26,021 nucleotides of DNA, taken from positions 1 through 26,021 of the IMG/VR virus record IMGVR_UViG_3300044951_000320; one strand, written 5' to 3'. The DNA is from a virus. Position numbers and translations under genes: made by a program. This document shows, in pieces, positions 8,730 to 17,046 of this stretch (position 1 is the first letter of the stretch; every line of letters begins with the position of its first letter). The notes beneath the pieces were generated by a model, which saw only the letters and a list, made by a program, of their open reading frames with translations, had not been told where the DNA came from and made no database searches.

Positions 8730-8759
8730 AGGCACTTTTTAATTAGAGTGCCTTTTTTT
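8730..8759 (+). terminator. Intrinsic terminator after the 97-aa gene
   Basis: AGGCACT (8730-8736) pairs with AGTGCCT (8747-8753), extended by a T-G and a T-A pair. The pyrimidine side runs straight into a seven-T tract (8753-8759). It lies 23 nt after the stop codon and ends directly against the next promoter element. Confidence 0.88.
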
Positions 8760-8762
8760 GTT

Positions 8763-8770
8763 TATCTTTG
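8763..8770 (+). promoter_or_regulatory. Bacteroidota-type -7 promoter element (TATCTTTG)
   Basis: TATCTTTG lies 3 nt after the T tract of the terminator and 14 nt before ATG 8785. The arrangement implies an mRNA leader shorter than 12 nt and supports ATG 8785 as the true start. It probably drives the long tail operon through the nozzle and fibre genes. No convincing -33 box is seen. Confidence 0.68.
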
Positions 8771-8784
8771 TAAAAATACTTGCA

Positions 8785-9489
8785 ATGATAAATGATGTTA
8801 GAAATACTGTTCTGTCAATAATAAGTAAAGACAATCGGGGTTACATTACTCCAGAGGAATTCAACTTATTTGCAAAACAGGCACAGCTTGAAATATTTGA
8901 ACAATACATTTACTCTTACTCCAACTCAATTGTTAAGCAGAACGCTAGAATGTTTGGAGAGGGATACACAGATGTTCCAAAAAATATAGGTGAGGTTCTT
9001 GACTCATTTTCTGTTCCTGCGGCATTATTTTATTCTAACCCATATTTTCTTTTACCTTTTGATTTTTATTATTTAGAGAAGGTAATGTATAATAATATTG
9101 AGGTAGAAAAAGTTAGCCAAAGAAAGATATCCGCACTATTAAATTCAAACTTAACGGCTCCAGATGTATACAATCCAGTATACACAATGACTAGTACTAG
9201 TAGTGGCGGTTCTCTTCTAATTGTATATCCTACAACAATTTCAACAAATGTTACAACTCAGTACCTAAGATATCCAAAAGATCCAGTGTGGACTTACAAC
9301 TCAATCACGGCTGGTCAACCAGTCTTTAATCCTAGTAACGCATTTTATCAAGACTTTGAGCTACCATTGAGTGATTTTTCAAGTTTAGTAATTAAGATAT
9401 TACAGTACGCTGGAGTTTCAATTAGAGAGATGGAAGTTGTACAGGCGGCTAAGTCAGAAGAGATACAAGACTCACAACAAAAACAATAG
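8785..9489 (+). CDS. Head-tail connector / tail-associated structural protein
   Basis: Read from ATG 8785 this is a 234-residue protein beginning MINDVRNTVLSIISKDNRGY. A longer reading from TTG 8758 is rejected because it would lie inside the terminator and promoter. The N-terminal 50 residues form an amphipathic helical region with GYITPEEFNLFAKQAQLEIFEQY (about 19-41), followed by an alternating beta domain and a helical, Gln-rich C-terminus. I have seen this N-terminus in uncharacterised structural proteins of Bacteroidota phages, but no experimental role comes to mind. Position between the head genes and the nozzle suggests a connector or tail-ring subunit. It is followed after 3 nt by the next gene. 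Confidence 0.8.
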   Translation: MINDVRNTVLSIISKDNRGYITPEEFNLFAKQAQLEIFEQYIYSYSNSIVKQNARMFGEGYTDVPKNIGEVLDSFSVPAALFYSNPYFLLPFDFYYLEKVMYNNIEVEKVSQRKISALLNSNLTAPDVYNPVYTMTSTSSGGSLLIVYPTTISTNVTTQYLRYPKDPVWTYNSITAGQPVFNPSNAFYQDFELPLSDFSSLVIKILQYAGVSIREMEVVQAAKSEEIQDSQQKQ

Positions 9490-9492
9490 TAG

Positions 9493-10401
9493 ATGTCATA
9501 TATAACTAATTACCAGTACTACAAAAATAACGGAACTATCCCTGAAGATGAAAATTGGGGATCATATCAGTACGTTACTCTATCTGACATAGTAAATAAC
9601 TTCATACTAATGTATGTGGGGAACGATAAGCTAGTCAATAATGTTGATCGATATACAATTATTTTTCATGCAAAGAGAGCGATACAGGAGCTTAACTATG
9701 ACGCACTAAGAAACATAAAGGTTTTAGAACTACAGCTTGGGACTGAGCTAAAGATGATCATGCCTCCAGACTATGTCAGCTACGTTAGAATGTCAATGTT
9801 AAATAATGGTGTTCTTGTTCCACTGGTTGAGAACAGAACCGTTATGTCAGCTACTGCTTACTTGCAGGACAATAACCTAGACATTGTGTTTGACTCTAAT
9901 GGAGAGGTTGTAACGGGCACATCAAAGCTTGACATCCTTAGAGGTGAAAACATGTTGTACACTGGTGGAGGAATATACAATAATCAGATGGGATACTGCT
10001 GTGATGGTCAATGGTACTTTAATTATAGCATTGGATCAAGGTATGGCATGAACACTGAAGACGCAAACATGAACCCTAAGTTCACAATCAACAAGGAGTC
10101 TGGGGTTATTGATTTTTCATCTGGAGTTGAGAATGCATTTATTGTTCTTGAGTATATTTCAGACGGCATGGAGAATGGTGACTCAACAAAAATATCTATA
10201 AACAAGTTAGCAGAGGAGTACGTGTACAACTACTTAAAGTGGGCCGTATTAAACAATAAGTATGGCGTTCAGGAATATATAGTGGCAAGAGCTAAAAAAG
10301 AAAAGACGGCAACACTAAGGAATACAAGAATTAGATTAAGTAACATGCACCCATCAAGAATATTAATGAGCTTGAGAGGTAAAGATAAATGGATTAAGTA
10401 A
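9493..10401 (+). CDS. Tail tubular / ring (connector) structural protein
   Basis: This 302-residue protein has a helical N-terminal section with the motif RAIQELNYDALRNIKVLELQL (about residues 60-80) and MIMPPDYVSYVRMSML (about 87-102). This pair is typical of a phage protein placed directly before the large nozzle protein in crAss-like and other podoviruses, comparable by position to the T7 gp11 tubular protein. The central part is beta-rich with a Gly/Asn/Tyr loop. The C-terminal 60 residues are basic and helical (ARAKKEKTATLRNTRIRLS). It is co-transcribed with its neighbours and the next start lies 2 nt after its stop. The ring or tubular assignment is inferred from synteny and the recognised motif pair. 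Confidence 0.8.
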   Translation: MSYITNYQYYKNNGTIPEDENWGSYQYVTLSDIVNNFILMYVGNDKLVNNVDRYTIIFHAKRAIQELNYDALRNIKVLELQLGTELKMIMPPDYVSYVRMSMLNNGVLVPLVENRTVMSATAYLQDNNLDIVFDSNGEVVTGTSKLDILRGENMLYTGGGIYNNQMGYCCDGQWYFNYSIGSRYGMNTEDANMNPKFTINKESGVIDFSSGVENAFIVLEYISDGMENGDSTKISINKLAEEYVYNYLKWAVLNNKYGVQEYIVARAKKEKTATLRNTRIRLSNMHPSRILMSLRGKDKWIK

Positions 10402-10403
10402 TC

Positions 10404-13400
10404 ATGGCAGAAAGTAAGAGAACATTTATTGCTGGTAAGATGAACCAGGATATTGACGAAAGGATGCTTCCTGATGGTCAATACCGTTCTGCCAGTAACA
10501 TAACAATAGAGGCAACTGGCGGATCTAATATGGGTGCCGCTCAAAATGCACTTGGAAATGAAAAGTTATTTGACGTATCAGCTTTTTTACTTAACTATAG
10601 GGGACTTGTAGTGACAGGGGCAAAGACAATCGGTGCAGTAAAATACGAGCCACTTAGCTTGTTGTATTGGTTTGTAACATCTGATCAATTTGACGGCATA
10701 TTTGAATACAATCAAAACAGCAATACAACGTATCTTATTTTAGGTAGCACTACTAATCAGTTGAATTTTGACTCACTATCACTTATAACAGGAGTAAATT
10801 ATATATATTCAGAAAGTGGCAGTTATTTGTTTTGGACAGATAACCTAAACCCACCAAGAAGGATAAACATCTCTAGGGTTAGGGGATATTCAATTGATGA
10901 CTCAAGAATAAATATAGACATTAATGTGGTGTTAAGACCACCACTAAATAGTCCATCAATATTTTTAGGTAATGATACTGTTGTTTTATCAAACAACTTA
11001 GAAGAAAAATTTCTTTATTTTAGTTATAGGTATAAATATATTGACAATGAGTTTAGCTCAATGTCACCATTTTCATCTGTTGCTTTTAATGCAAAGACGC
11101 TTTCATTTGATCCAACTACTGGTGACAATATTGGAATGTTAAATGAAAATAATATAGTTCAGATTGGATTTGAAACTGGAAATCAGTTTGTAAAAGAAAT
11201 ACAAATTTTAGCTAGAGATACAAGATCATTAAATGTAGTGATAATCGAGAATTTAAACAAGAGTGAATTAAATATTCCAGATAATTCAAGTGATACATTT
11301 GTTTTTAGAAATAATAAAATATATGCCACACTAACATCTGATCAGGTAACTAGGATGTTTGACAATGTGCCACTAAAAGCACTAGCACAAGACATTGTTG
11401 GTAATAGATTGATATATGGAAACTATACTCAATTTAGAGACGTGAGTGATTTAAAATATGAGGTTGATTATATTAATCTAAATGGTTCTGTAGCGACCAT
11501 AGCTAATCCTAAAAGAACCTTTAGGAGTGACCGTGACTACGAGGTAGGTATTGTTTATAGTGATGAATACGGAAGGCTAACAACCGTGCTGACCTCTAAC
11601 TCAGGGAATTTAAATAACAATGGTTCAAACTCAGTTTTTATACCCCCAACAAAATCAAGTACAGCAAACTCATTAATAACAACAATAAAAAGTTTGCCTC
11701 CAAGCTGGGCTACAAACTATAGGTTGTATATAAAACAATCAAAAAAGGATTATTATAACTTGTTTCCTATATCTTTTCAAGTAAAAGGTGAGTACAGGTA
11801 TATACAGATATCAGAGTCTGACAGAGACAAAGTTTCTGTTGGTGAGTACATTATATTTAAAACAGCTAACGCAGTACCAACTCATACAAACAAGAAGTTT
11901 AAGGTTCTTGAAATTGAACTTAAGGCAGCTAATGATATTAATACTCCGTCACCTGCTGGTCTATATTTAAAAATAAAGCCAGACGCTATAAGTGCATCAT
12001 CTTTTTTAGCTGAACCAGCATTAATTACTACTACTAGTCCATTATTTACATCGATTAACAATGTATATTGGATAAGTCAAATACCTTATTGCTTTCCAGC
12101 CAATCCAATTAATGTTCATTACGATACTGTTTTTTATAGAGGTGGGTCTAATGTATATACATCATCAGGAAATTCGGCCCCAAGTGTTACATTAACGAAA
12201 AGTAATCCTGCTGGCAGGAATAATAATGACGTAAGATTAAAGGTAAAAATTGTTCCCAATCCATTATCTCCCAATAGTCCTTCTGCAACACATTATATAA
12301 TAAATACAAATATAGATAATCAAAATGATTGGTTGCCTGCATTGCCTATTCCTAATACCCCTATTAATATAAATACATTGGTGCCAATATCAATTGGCAA
12401 TATATTTTTAAATTTTGCGGTTGGAAATTACCAAGTGGGAGACGTGTATGTTTTTAATGTTCGTGGAATGTTAGCACAACCTGTAAGAGATATTAAATCT
12501 CCACGTGGTAATGATGGTCTCCCGACAGCAAGTTATAATACGTATGCCGTACCTGCTGCTATGCCAGCTCCATCTCCAAATAATGTAGCTTCTCCTGTGC
12601 CAACAGATACATTTGCTATTTATAATTATGGAACACTTGCATTAGGATTTTCTGGTAAAATATATGCTGGTGCAATAATAAAAATAACAGTCGAAGAAGG
12701 TGTGGGGTGTAGTGGTAATATAGCAGATACTTTTACTACTACACTTCCAACAGCATCTAAGGAATACCCATCATTTGAAGAATTTTTTTGGGAGGAATGC
12801 GGAGGTGTAACTATTGATGTAGTTAACACAAATGGTACAGACCCTAATAAAAATAGGTATTCTTTTAGATATACTGGATCACAGATTACCCTAAATGGTG
12901 GTCCATCTGGTCGAAATACTTGGATTAATAATCCAAATACTACTCAAGATGGAGTATCAACTTATAAATCAGTTTTATTTTTTCCTGCTAATATACAAGA
13001 TCCTGGTTGTGATGATGATAATTCTAGCATGTATCGATGTTCCGCTACACTAGAACAAGCTGAGTCCCCAACATATATAGTTGAGACAGTACCACTTGAT
13101 GTTGAGACCCCTATATTCCATGAGACAATGAAGACATACCCTATAATTGGAGGTTTTCATAAGGTTGGATGGCAATACTCATCAAACACTGCTATTGGTA
13201 CACTTGGATTGGACGTTCAAATTCAACTTAATTCAAGTTATTTTCACTATTTTTATGTCACTCAACCGATAATCATTGGTGGATTAACTGGAACTGTATA
13301 TAGTATAATAGATGGTAAGACTATAACTATTCGTTTCCCGTCTACACTTCCTGTTGGTTCAGGTTCAGTTTTAACGCCAGGAGAGTCAGACCAGTCTAGC

Positions 13401-14423
13401 TCATCAGATGCAAGGGTAATATTAAATAACCTATCTGAAAATACTGACTGTAATGCGTTCTGTTATGGCAATGGATTAGAGTCATATAGAATTAGAGATT
13501 CATTTAATAACTCAACAATGAAGTACAGCATAAGAGCGAGTACTGTTATTGAAGATTATGAAGAAGAAGATAAGTTTGCATCATTATGCTATAGTGGAAT
13601 ATTTCGTGGAGATTCATCTATTAATAGATTAAATGAATTTAATTTATCTATAGCTAATTTTAAGAATCTTGATAAGGACTATGGATCTATACAAAAAATA
13701 TACGCAAGAGACTCTGACTTATTAGTTTTGCATGAAGACAAGATAACATCTGTTTTATTTGGAAAAAATTTATTGGTCGATGCGGTTGGTGGGGGACAGG
13801 TTGCTTCAATTCCTGAGGTTCTTGGTAATCAGGTTCCATATCAACTAGACAATGGAATCAGTAATGACCCATCAAGTTTTGCAGTCAATTCTGATAACAT
13901 ATACTTTACTGATGCTAAGAGGGGTGTTGTAATAGAGATGATAGGGAATCAAGGTATCATGGAGATATCATCAAAAGGAATGAAAAATTATTTTAGAGAT
14001 ATTTTAACTTCAAACCTTAATACTCAAAAAATAGGTGCCTATGATCCATATTATAATATGTACTCTCTAACTACTAATGATACAAGTAATCGTAAATGTT
14101 ATTTATCAATAAGCAAGCCATTAACAATTTTTTCAAATAATGGAACTCTAATTAGTATTCCCTTATTTAATATAAATTCAAACGCTGAATGGAATATACA
14201 ATTAATTGACGCTGGATCAGGAACTAATTGGTTGGAATTAAACTTTGAGCAAGGAAACAATAATTCCAATATAACTGTAAATCCAGAAATAAATTCATCT
14301 TCAATATATCCAAGAGAAATGACAATTAGAGTTCATTATTGTGGAAGTTATGTTGACCATTTAATTAGAGAAATAAGATATACATCGATTGTAGACTCAA
14401 TAGTAGTTATAAAACCAGCATAA
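10404..14423 (+). CDS. Tail nozzle (muzzle/stabilisation) protein
   Basis: This 1339-residue protein carries the signature FIAGKMNQDIDERMLPDGQY (about residues 8-27), followed by SASNITIEATGGSNMGAAQN and later LLVLHEDKITSVLF (about 1110-1125), then a SSKGMKNYF segment (about 1188-1196). Together these define the large tail protein of crAss-like and related podoviruses, which forms the end of the short tail (position equivalent of T7 gp12 or P22 gp10). The conserved nozzle segments are at the two ends. The middle (about residues 550-960) is Pro/Asn/Ser-rich, more AT-rich and looks inserted. Several Cys occur in the last third. It probably makes the channel that contacts the cell envelope. The call is confident for family, moderate for exact role. 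Confidence 0.9.
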   Translation: MAESKRTFIAGKMNQDIDERMLPDGQYRSASNITIEATGGSNMGAAQNALGNEKLFDVSAFLLNYRGLVVTGAKTIGAVKYEPLSLLYWFVTSDQFDGIFEYNQNSNTTYLILGSTTNQLNFDSLSLITGVNYIYSESGSYLFWTDNLNPPRRINISRVRGYSIDDSRINIDINVVLRPPLNSPSIFLGNDTVVLSNNLEEKFLYFSYRYKYIDNEFSSMSPFSSVAFNAKTLSFDPTTGDNIGMLNENNIVQIGFETGNQFVKEIQILARDTRSLNVVIIENLNKSELNIPDNSSDTFVFRNNKIYATLTSDQVTRMFDNVPLKALAQDIVGNRLIYGNYTQFRDVSDLKYEVDYINLNGSVATIANPKRTFRSDRDYEVGIVYSDEYGRLTTVLTSNSGNLNNNGSNSVFIPPTKSSTANSLITTIKSLPPSWATNYRLYIKQSKKDYYNLFPISFQVKGEYRYIQISESDRDKVSVGEYIIFKTANAVPTHTNKKFKVLEIELKAANDINTPSPAGLYLKIKPDAISASSFLAEPALITTTSPLFTSINNVYWISQIPYCFPANPINVHYDTVFYRGGSNVYTSSGNSAPSVTLTKSNPAGRNNNDVRLKVKIVPNPLSPNSPSATHYIINTNIDNQNDWLPALPIPNTPININTLVPISIGNIFLNFAVGNYQVGDVYVFNVRGMLAQPVRDIKSPRGNDGLPTASYNTYAVPAAMPAPSPNNVASPVPTDTFAIYNYGTLALGFSGKIYAGAIIKITVEEGVGCSGNIADTFTTTLPTASKEYPSFEEFFWEECGGVTIDVVNTNGTDPNKNRYSFRYTGSQITLNGGPSGRNTWINNPNTTQDGVSTYKSVLFFPANIQDPGCDDDNSSMYRCSATLEQAESPTYIVETVPLDVETPIFHETMKTYPIIGGFHKVGWQYSSNTAIGTLGLDVQIQLNSSYFHYFYVTQPIIIGGLTGTVYSIIDGKTITIRFPSTLPVGSGSVLTPGESDQSSSSDARVILNNLSENTDCNAFCYGNGLESYRIRDSFNNSTMKYSIRASTVIEDYEEEDKFASLCYSGIFRGDSSINRLNEFNLSIANFKNLDKDYGSIQKIYARDSDLLVLHEDKITSVLFGKNLLVDAVGGGQVASIPEVLGNQVPYQLDNGISNDPSSFAVNSDNIYFTDAKRGVVIEMIGNQGIMEISSKGMKNYFRDILTSNLNTQKIGAYDPYYNMYSLTTNDTSNRKCYLSISKPLTIFSNNGTLISIPLFNINSNAEWNIQLIDAGSGTNWLELNFEQGNNNSNITVNPEINSSSIYPREMTIRVHYCGSYVDHLIREIRYTSIVDSIVVIKPA

Positions 14424-14424
14424 A

Positions 14425-17046
14425 ATGAATACATTAAATCAGTCAATTGAACTTTCTGGGCAACCAATAAAAGAAATAAATAATGTAATCTCTACAGATT
14501 CAAGTATTGCATTATTCGATTCTTACACTGGCCAGAAAATTGTTAATCTAGCACCGTCTCATGGGCAGTTAGTTACAATTAAAAGTGGAGGAACTGGAAC
14601 CACAAAAGAGTTGGCTCCTTCATTAAACAATAAGCTTTACTATCTTGTATCAAATGTATCCTATAATGAATCACAGACAGATGAAATAATATCTTTAGCT
14701 ACAGAGATACCTGTCGTTTTAACTAGTGGGATATTTATTGGTGAGTTTACATTTTTAAATCCAAATAACTATGAAAATGCATATTTTTTGTGGGACTATT
14801 CAGATAAAATACTAAACTCTGCGTCATACATTGGAGCGACTAGTAATAGGTCTATGTCAATCAGTTTTAATAATAATGCTGGAAGGTGTGGTATTGATTA
14901 TAATGTAACTTCTAAACCAACTAGATTTCAATTTATAGTAAATGGAGACATTCAAAAAGATACTGGTTATGTAGGACTAAATACACAACAAAATTATGAT
15001 GACTTAATTGCTGCTGGAGTATTACCTAGTGAGATTTCTCTTTCTTCACCATATAATGGATTGGTAAATAATGGAAAAGGAAAGATAATTACCGTAAAAA
15101 ATACAGGAATTTTAGATGGCTCTGTAGTTGTGTCATCACCATTTAGTACGTCATCATGGTCAATAAAAAAAATAAACCCATACACAACGTCTTTTAGTAT
15201 AAATCCAACAAAAGATAATACACCTTGTGGTAAGTCTACAACTAATACTTATTTTCATAATGGATCAAATCTAACACCAGTCGTTGGAGATGTTATTTAT
15301 TCTGCAAGTAATGTAGTATTTATTGGAGAGAACTTAAACTATTACATTGGAAACAATATATTTATAAACATTGATAATGATGGCTTAATTACAAATATAG
15401 ACGATTGTTTTTCAAATGGACCATTTGCAGTACCTTACATATATGAAGGTGATCTTGTATATCCTACTGAAGGGGGTATTAAAAGACCAGTTAACGCAAT
15501 AGGAGATCCAACCTCTTGGACTTTAGTTTCAAGTAGTCCAGTTTCACAATCAATATATTCTAATGGTAACTGGAATATAGATTCAACTACAGCAAAGGGA
15601 GAATATGTAATAACAATAAATGCAACTAATTCTTTTGGTACGAGTCCAAACAAGACAATTAAGGTAAGTGTTCTTGATTTAGCGGTTACTAGACCAGTAG
15701 AGATAGATATAAAAGATATTCATTACGATACTACTGGAATATGCAGTTCTTCTGGAAAAGTTATTACTACCATGTTTTTTATAGGTCCAGATAAATTTCA
15801 ACAATTACCAAGTAAGGGGAGCTTTATTTATTACGATAGTGAAGGGTTAAGACCTTTTAATGGTGGAGGTTTTTGGTACCATCAAGCAGAGGTGGGGTTA
15901 AGGATAAGTGCTATTGGATCGGTAATAGATACGCATACATGTGGTGGAACAACGACTACAACGACTACAACTACTACTGTACCAGCAGGTACGTATTACA
16001 ATGCTAGGTCATGTATTGACCCATCTGTAGAGATAACTCTATTAGACACATTAAGTCAGGGTATAGTTGTTGGAAATATAATTAAGACAGCTGGTGACTT
16101 AAATTGTTGGACCATACTTTCTGTTGTCTCTGCTAGATATCCATATAAATTAATCGTAAGTGCTGCTGTAAATTATGCTAGCTGTAGTGCGTGTACTACT
16201 ATTAGCACTACTACAACTACTACTACTACAACAACTGCACCGACATTTACATCTTTTTCATTAGCCACAAATGCACTGTCAAATAGTGCTTATAGTAGCT
16301 GTGTCTTTGCGTCTCCAAGCTATACCGCCCATTATCATAACGGAACGGCAACGCTACCAGTAGTTGGAGATTTTGTGTACACAAATAACACTGGAACGAC
16401 ACCATTTAATGGGCAGTTTAAGTGGTACATAATGTTGAATGTTGTAAAGTTTGCTGTAAACATATCAAACACTGGTCAGGTAATAAATGTCATTGCATGT
16501 TCTACTGCGACAACTACTACTACAACTACAACTATACCTGTAAGAAAGTGTATTGCGACTAGGTGTGACAATAATGCAATTACTCAAATAGTATCATACA
16601 CTGCTATAAACATTTTACCTGTAGGTACAGTATTGAATGATCAGTATGGATTGTGCTACACAATAACAACTGCGACTACTACTGGAACAGTGTTTTCTAA
16701 TGTTAAGTTTTTGTATAATAAGTGCTCTGATTGCTTGTCTCAAACTACAACTACAACTACAAGTACTACTACTAGCACTACATCTACAACCACAACTACA
16801 AGTACCACAACAATACCGCCACCTAAACAAGATATACTTGATTTTCTAGAGTTAAAGGATCCTAAGTGTGACATAGGAGTGATAGCTGAATACTTTACGG
16901 ATGGTGATCTTTTTGTTGATGTGTTGTACACTGATATAGGAATGACTACAATAGCTCCTGCTGGTCGTTATAAGTTAGTAGTTAATAAGCAGGGTGCAGA
17001 ATGGGACGGTGTTTCAGTTTGGTCTAATCCATTTAGTTGTGTATGA
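14425..17046 (+). CDS. Modular tail fibre / adhesin with poly-Thr linkers
   Basis: This 873-residue protein starts 1 nt after the nozzle stop. Residues 1-260 form a beta-rich N-terminal part that may attach to the tail. An Ig-like domain lies at about 350-415, with the ITINATNSFGTSPNKTIKVSV pattern of putative bacterial Ig domains. Then come Cys-bracketed modules of two types. Type A occurs at 15226-15408, 15742-15942 and 16300-16500, and type B at 16012-16194 and 16549-16734. They are separated by Thr runs of 8-10 or more residues. A 70-residue unique C-terminal domain ends the protein. Thr-rich spacers with small beta modules suit an extended receptor-binding fibre. No lyase, hydrolase or signal-peptide motif was seen. 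The adhesin role is inferred from architecture and neighbours. Confidence 0.82.
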   Translation: MNTLNQSIELSGQPIKEINNVISTDSSIALFDSYTGQKIVNLAPSHGQLVTIKSGGTGTTKELAPSLNNKLYYLVSNVSYNESQTDEIISLATEIPVVLTSGIFIGEFTFLNPNNYENAYFLWDYSDKILNSASYIGATSNRSMSISFNNNAGRCGIDYNVTSKPTRFQFIVNGDIQKDTGYVGLNTQQNYDDLIAAGVLPSEISLSSPYNGLVNNGKGKIITVKNTGILDGSVVVSSPFSTSSWSIKKINPYTTSFSINPTKDNTPCGKSTTNTYFHNGSNLTPVVGDVIYSASNVVFIGENLNYYIGNNIFINIDNDGLITNIDDCFSNGPFAVPYIYEGDLVYPTEGGIKRPVNAIGDPTSWTLVSSSPVSQSIYSNGNWNIDSTTAKGEYVITINATNSFGTSPNKTIKVSVLDLAVTRPVEIDIKDIHYDTTGICSSSGKVITTMFFIGPDKFQQLPSKGSFIYYDSEGLRPFNGGGFWYHQAEVGLRISAIGSVIDTHTCGGTTTTTTTTTTVPAGTYYNARSCIDPSVEITLLDTLSQGIVVGNIIKTAGDLNCWTILSVVSARYPYKLIVSAAVNYASCSACTTISTTTTTTTTTTAPTFTSFSLATNALSNSAYSSCVFASPSYTAHYHNGTATLPVVGDFVYTNNTGTTPFNGQFKWYIMLNVVKFAVNISNTGQVINVIACSTATTTTTTTTIPVRKCIATRCDNNAITQIVSYTAINILPVGTVLNDQYGLCYTITTATTTGTVFSNVKFLYNKCSDCLSQTTTTTTSTTTSTTSTTTTTSTTTIPPPKQDILDFLELKDPKCDIGVIAEYFTDGDLFVDVLYTDIGMTTIAPAGRYKLVVNKQGAEWDGVSVWSNPFSCV
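15949..15978 (+). repeat. Poly-Thr linker 1 (ACN trinucleotide tract)
   Basis: Ten consecutive ACA/ACG/ACT codons encode ten Thr (residues 509-518) between module A2 and module B1. Mixed third bases make the tract an imperfect trinucleotide repeat. Confidence 0.9.
16207..16236 (+). repeat. Poly-Thr linker 2 (ACN trinucleotide tract)
   Basis: Ten ACT/ACA codons encode Thr (residues 595-604) between module B1 and module A3, preceded by a short T-T-I-S stretch. Confidence 0.9.
16510..16533 (+). repeat. Poly-Thr linker 3 (ACN trinucleotide tract)
   Basis: Eight ACA/ACT codons lie between module A3 and module B2. Confidence 0.88.
16744..16812 (+). repeat. Thr/Ser linker 4 (longest ACN tract)
   Basis: Twenty-three codons are almost all Thr with interspersed Ser, ending in a Pro-rich I-P-P-P. 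It joins module B2 to the unique C-terminal domain. This is the longest and most degenerate of the four linkers. Confidence 0.88.

Larger units (their letters stand above)
15226..16500 (+). repeat. Type A fibre modules (three divergent copies)
   Basis: Three segments of about 61-67 residues each begin and end with Cys: 15226-15408, 15742-15942 and 16300-16500. Copies one and three share Y-x-HNG-(S/T), PVVGD and a final G-x-(I/V)-x-N-(I/V) before the closing Cys. Copies two and three share PFNG followed by an aromatic pair. They are protein-level repeats with little nucleotide identity, so they are old duplications. Confidence 0.65.
16012..16734 (+). repeat. Type B fibre modules (two copies)
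   Basis: Segments 16012-16194 and 16549-16734 (61-62 residues) both start with Cys-Ile, place VG-x-(I/V) in the first half and Cys-(W/Y)-T-I in the middle, and finish with a C-S-x-C pair before the poly-Thr linker. They alternate with the last type A module, giving the order A-A-linker-B-linker-A-linker-B-linker. Confidence 0.62.

Noticed and set aside
11788-11970. 60-aa plus-strand frame within the nozzle gene
   Set aside because: Shadow frame without plausible composition; unlike the nested gene at 24045, it has no family resemblance and normal outer-frame codon use.
15949-16812. Regularly spaced ACN tracts resembling a CRISPR array
   Set aside because: The tracts are in-frame Thr codons of unequal length without a conserved palindromic repeat, separated by coding modules.
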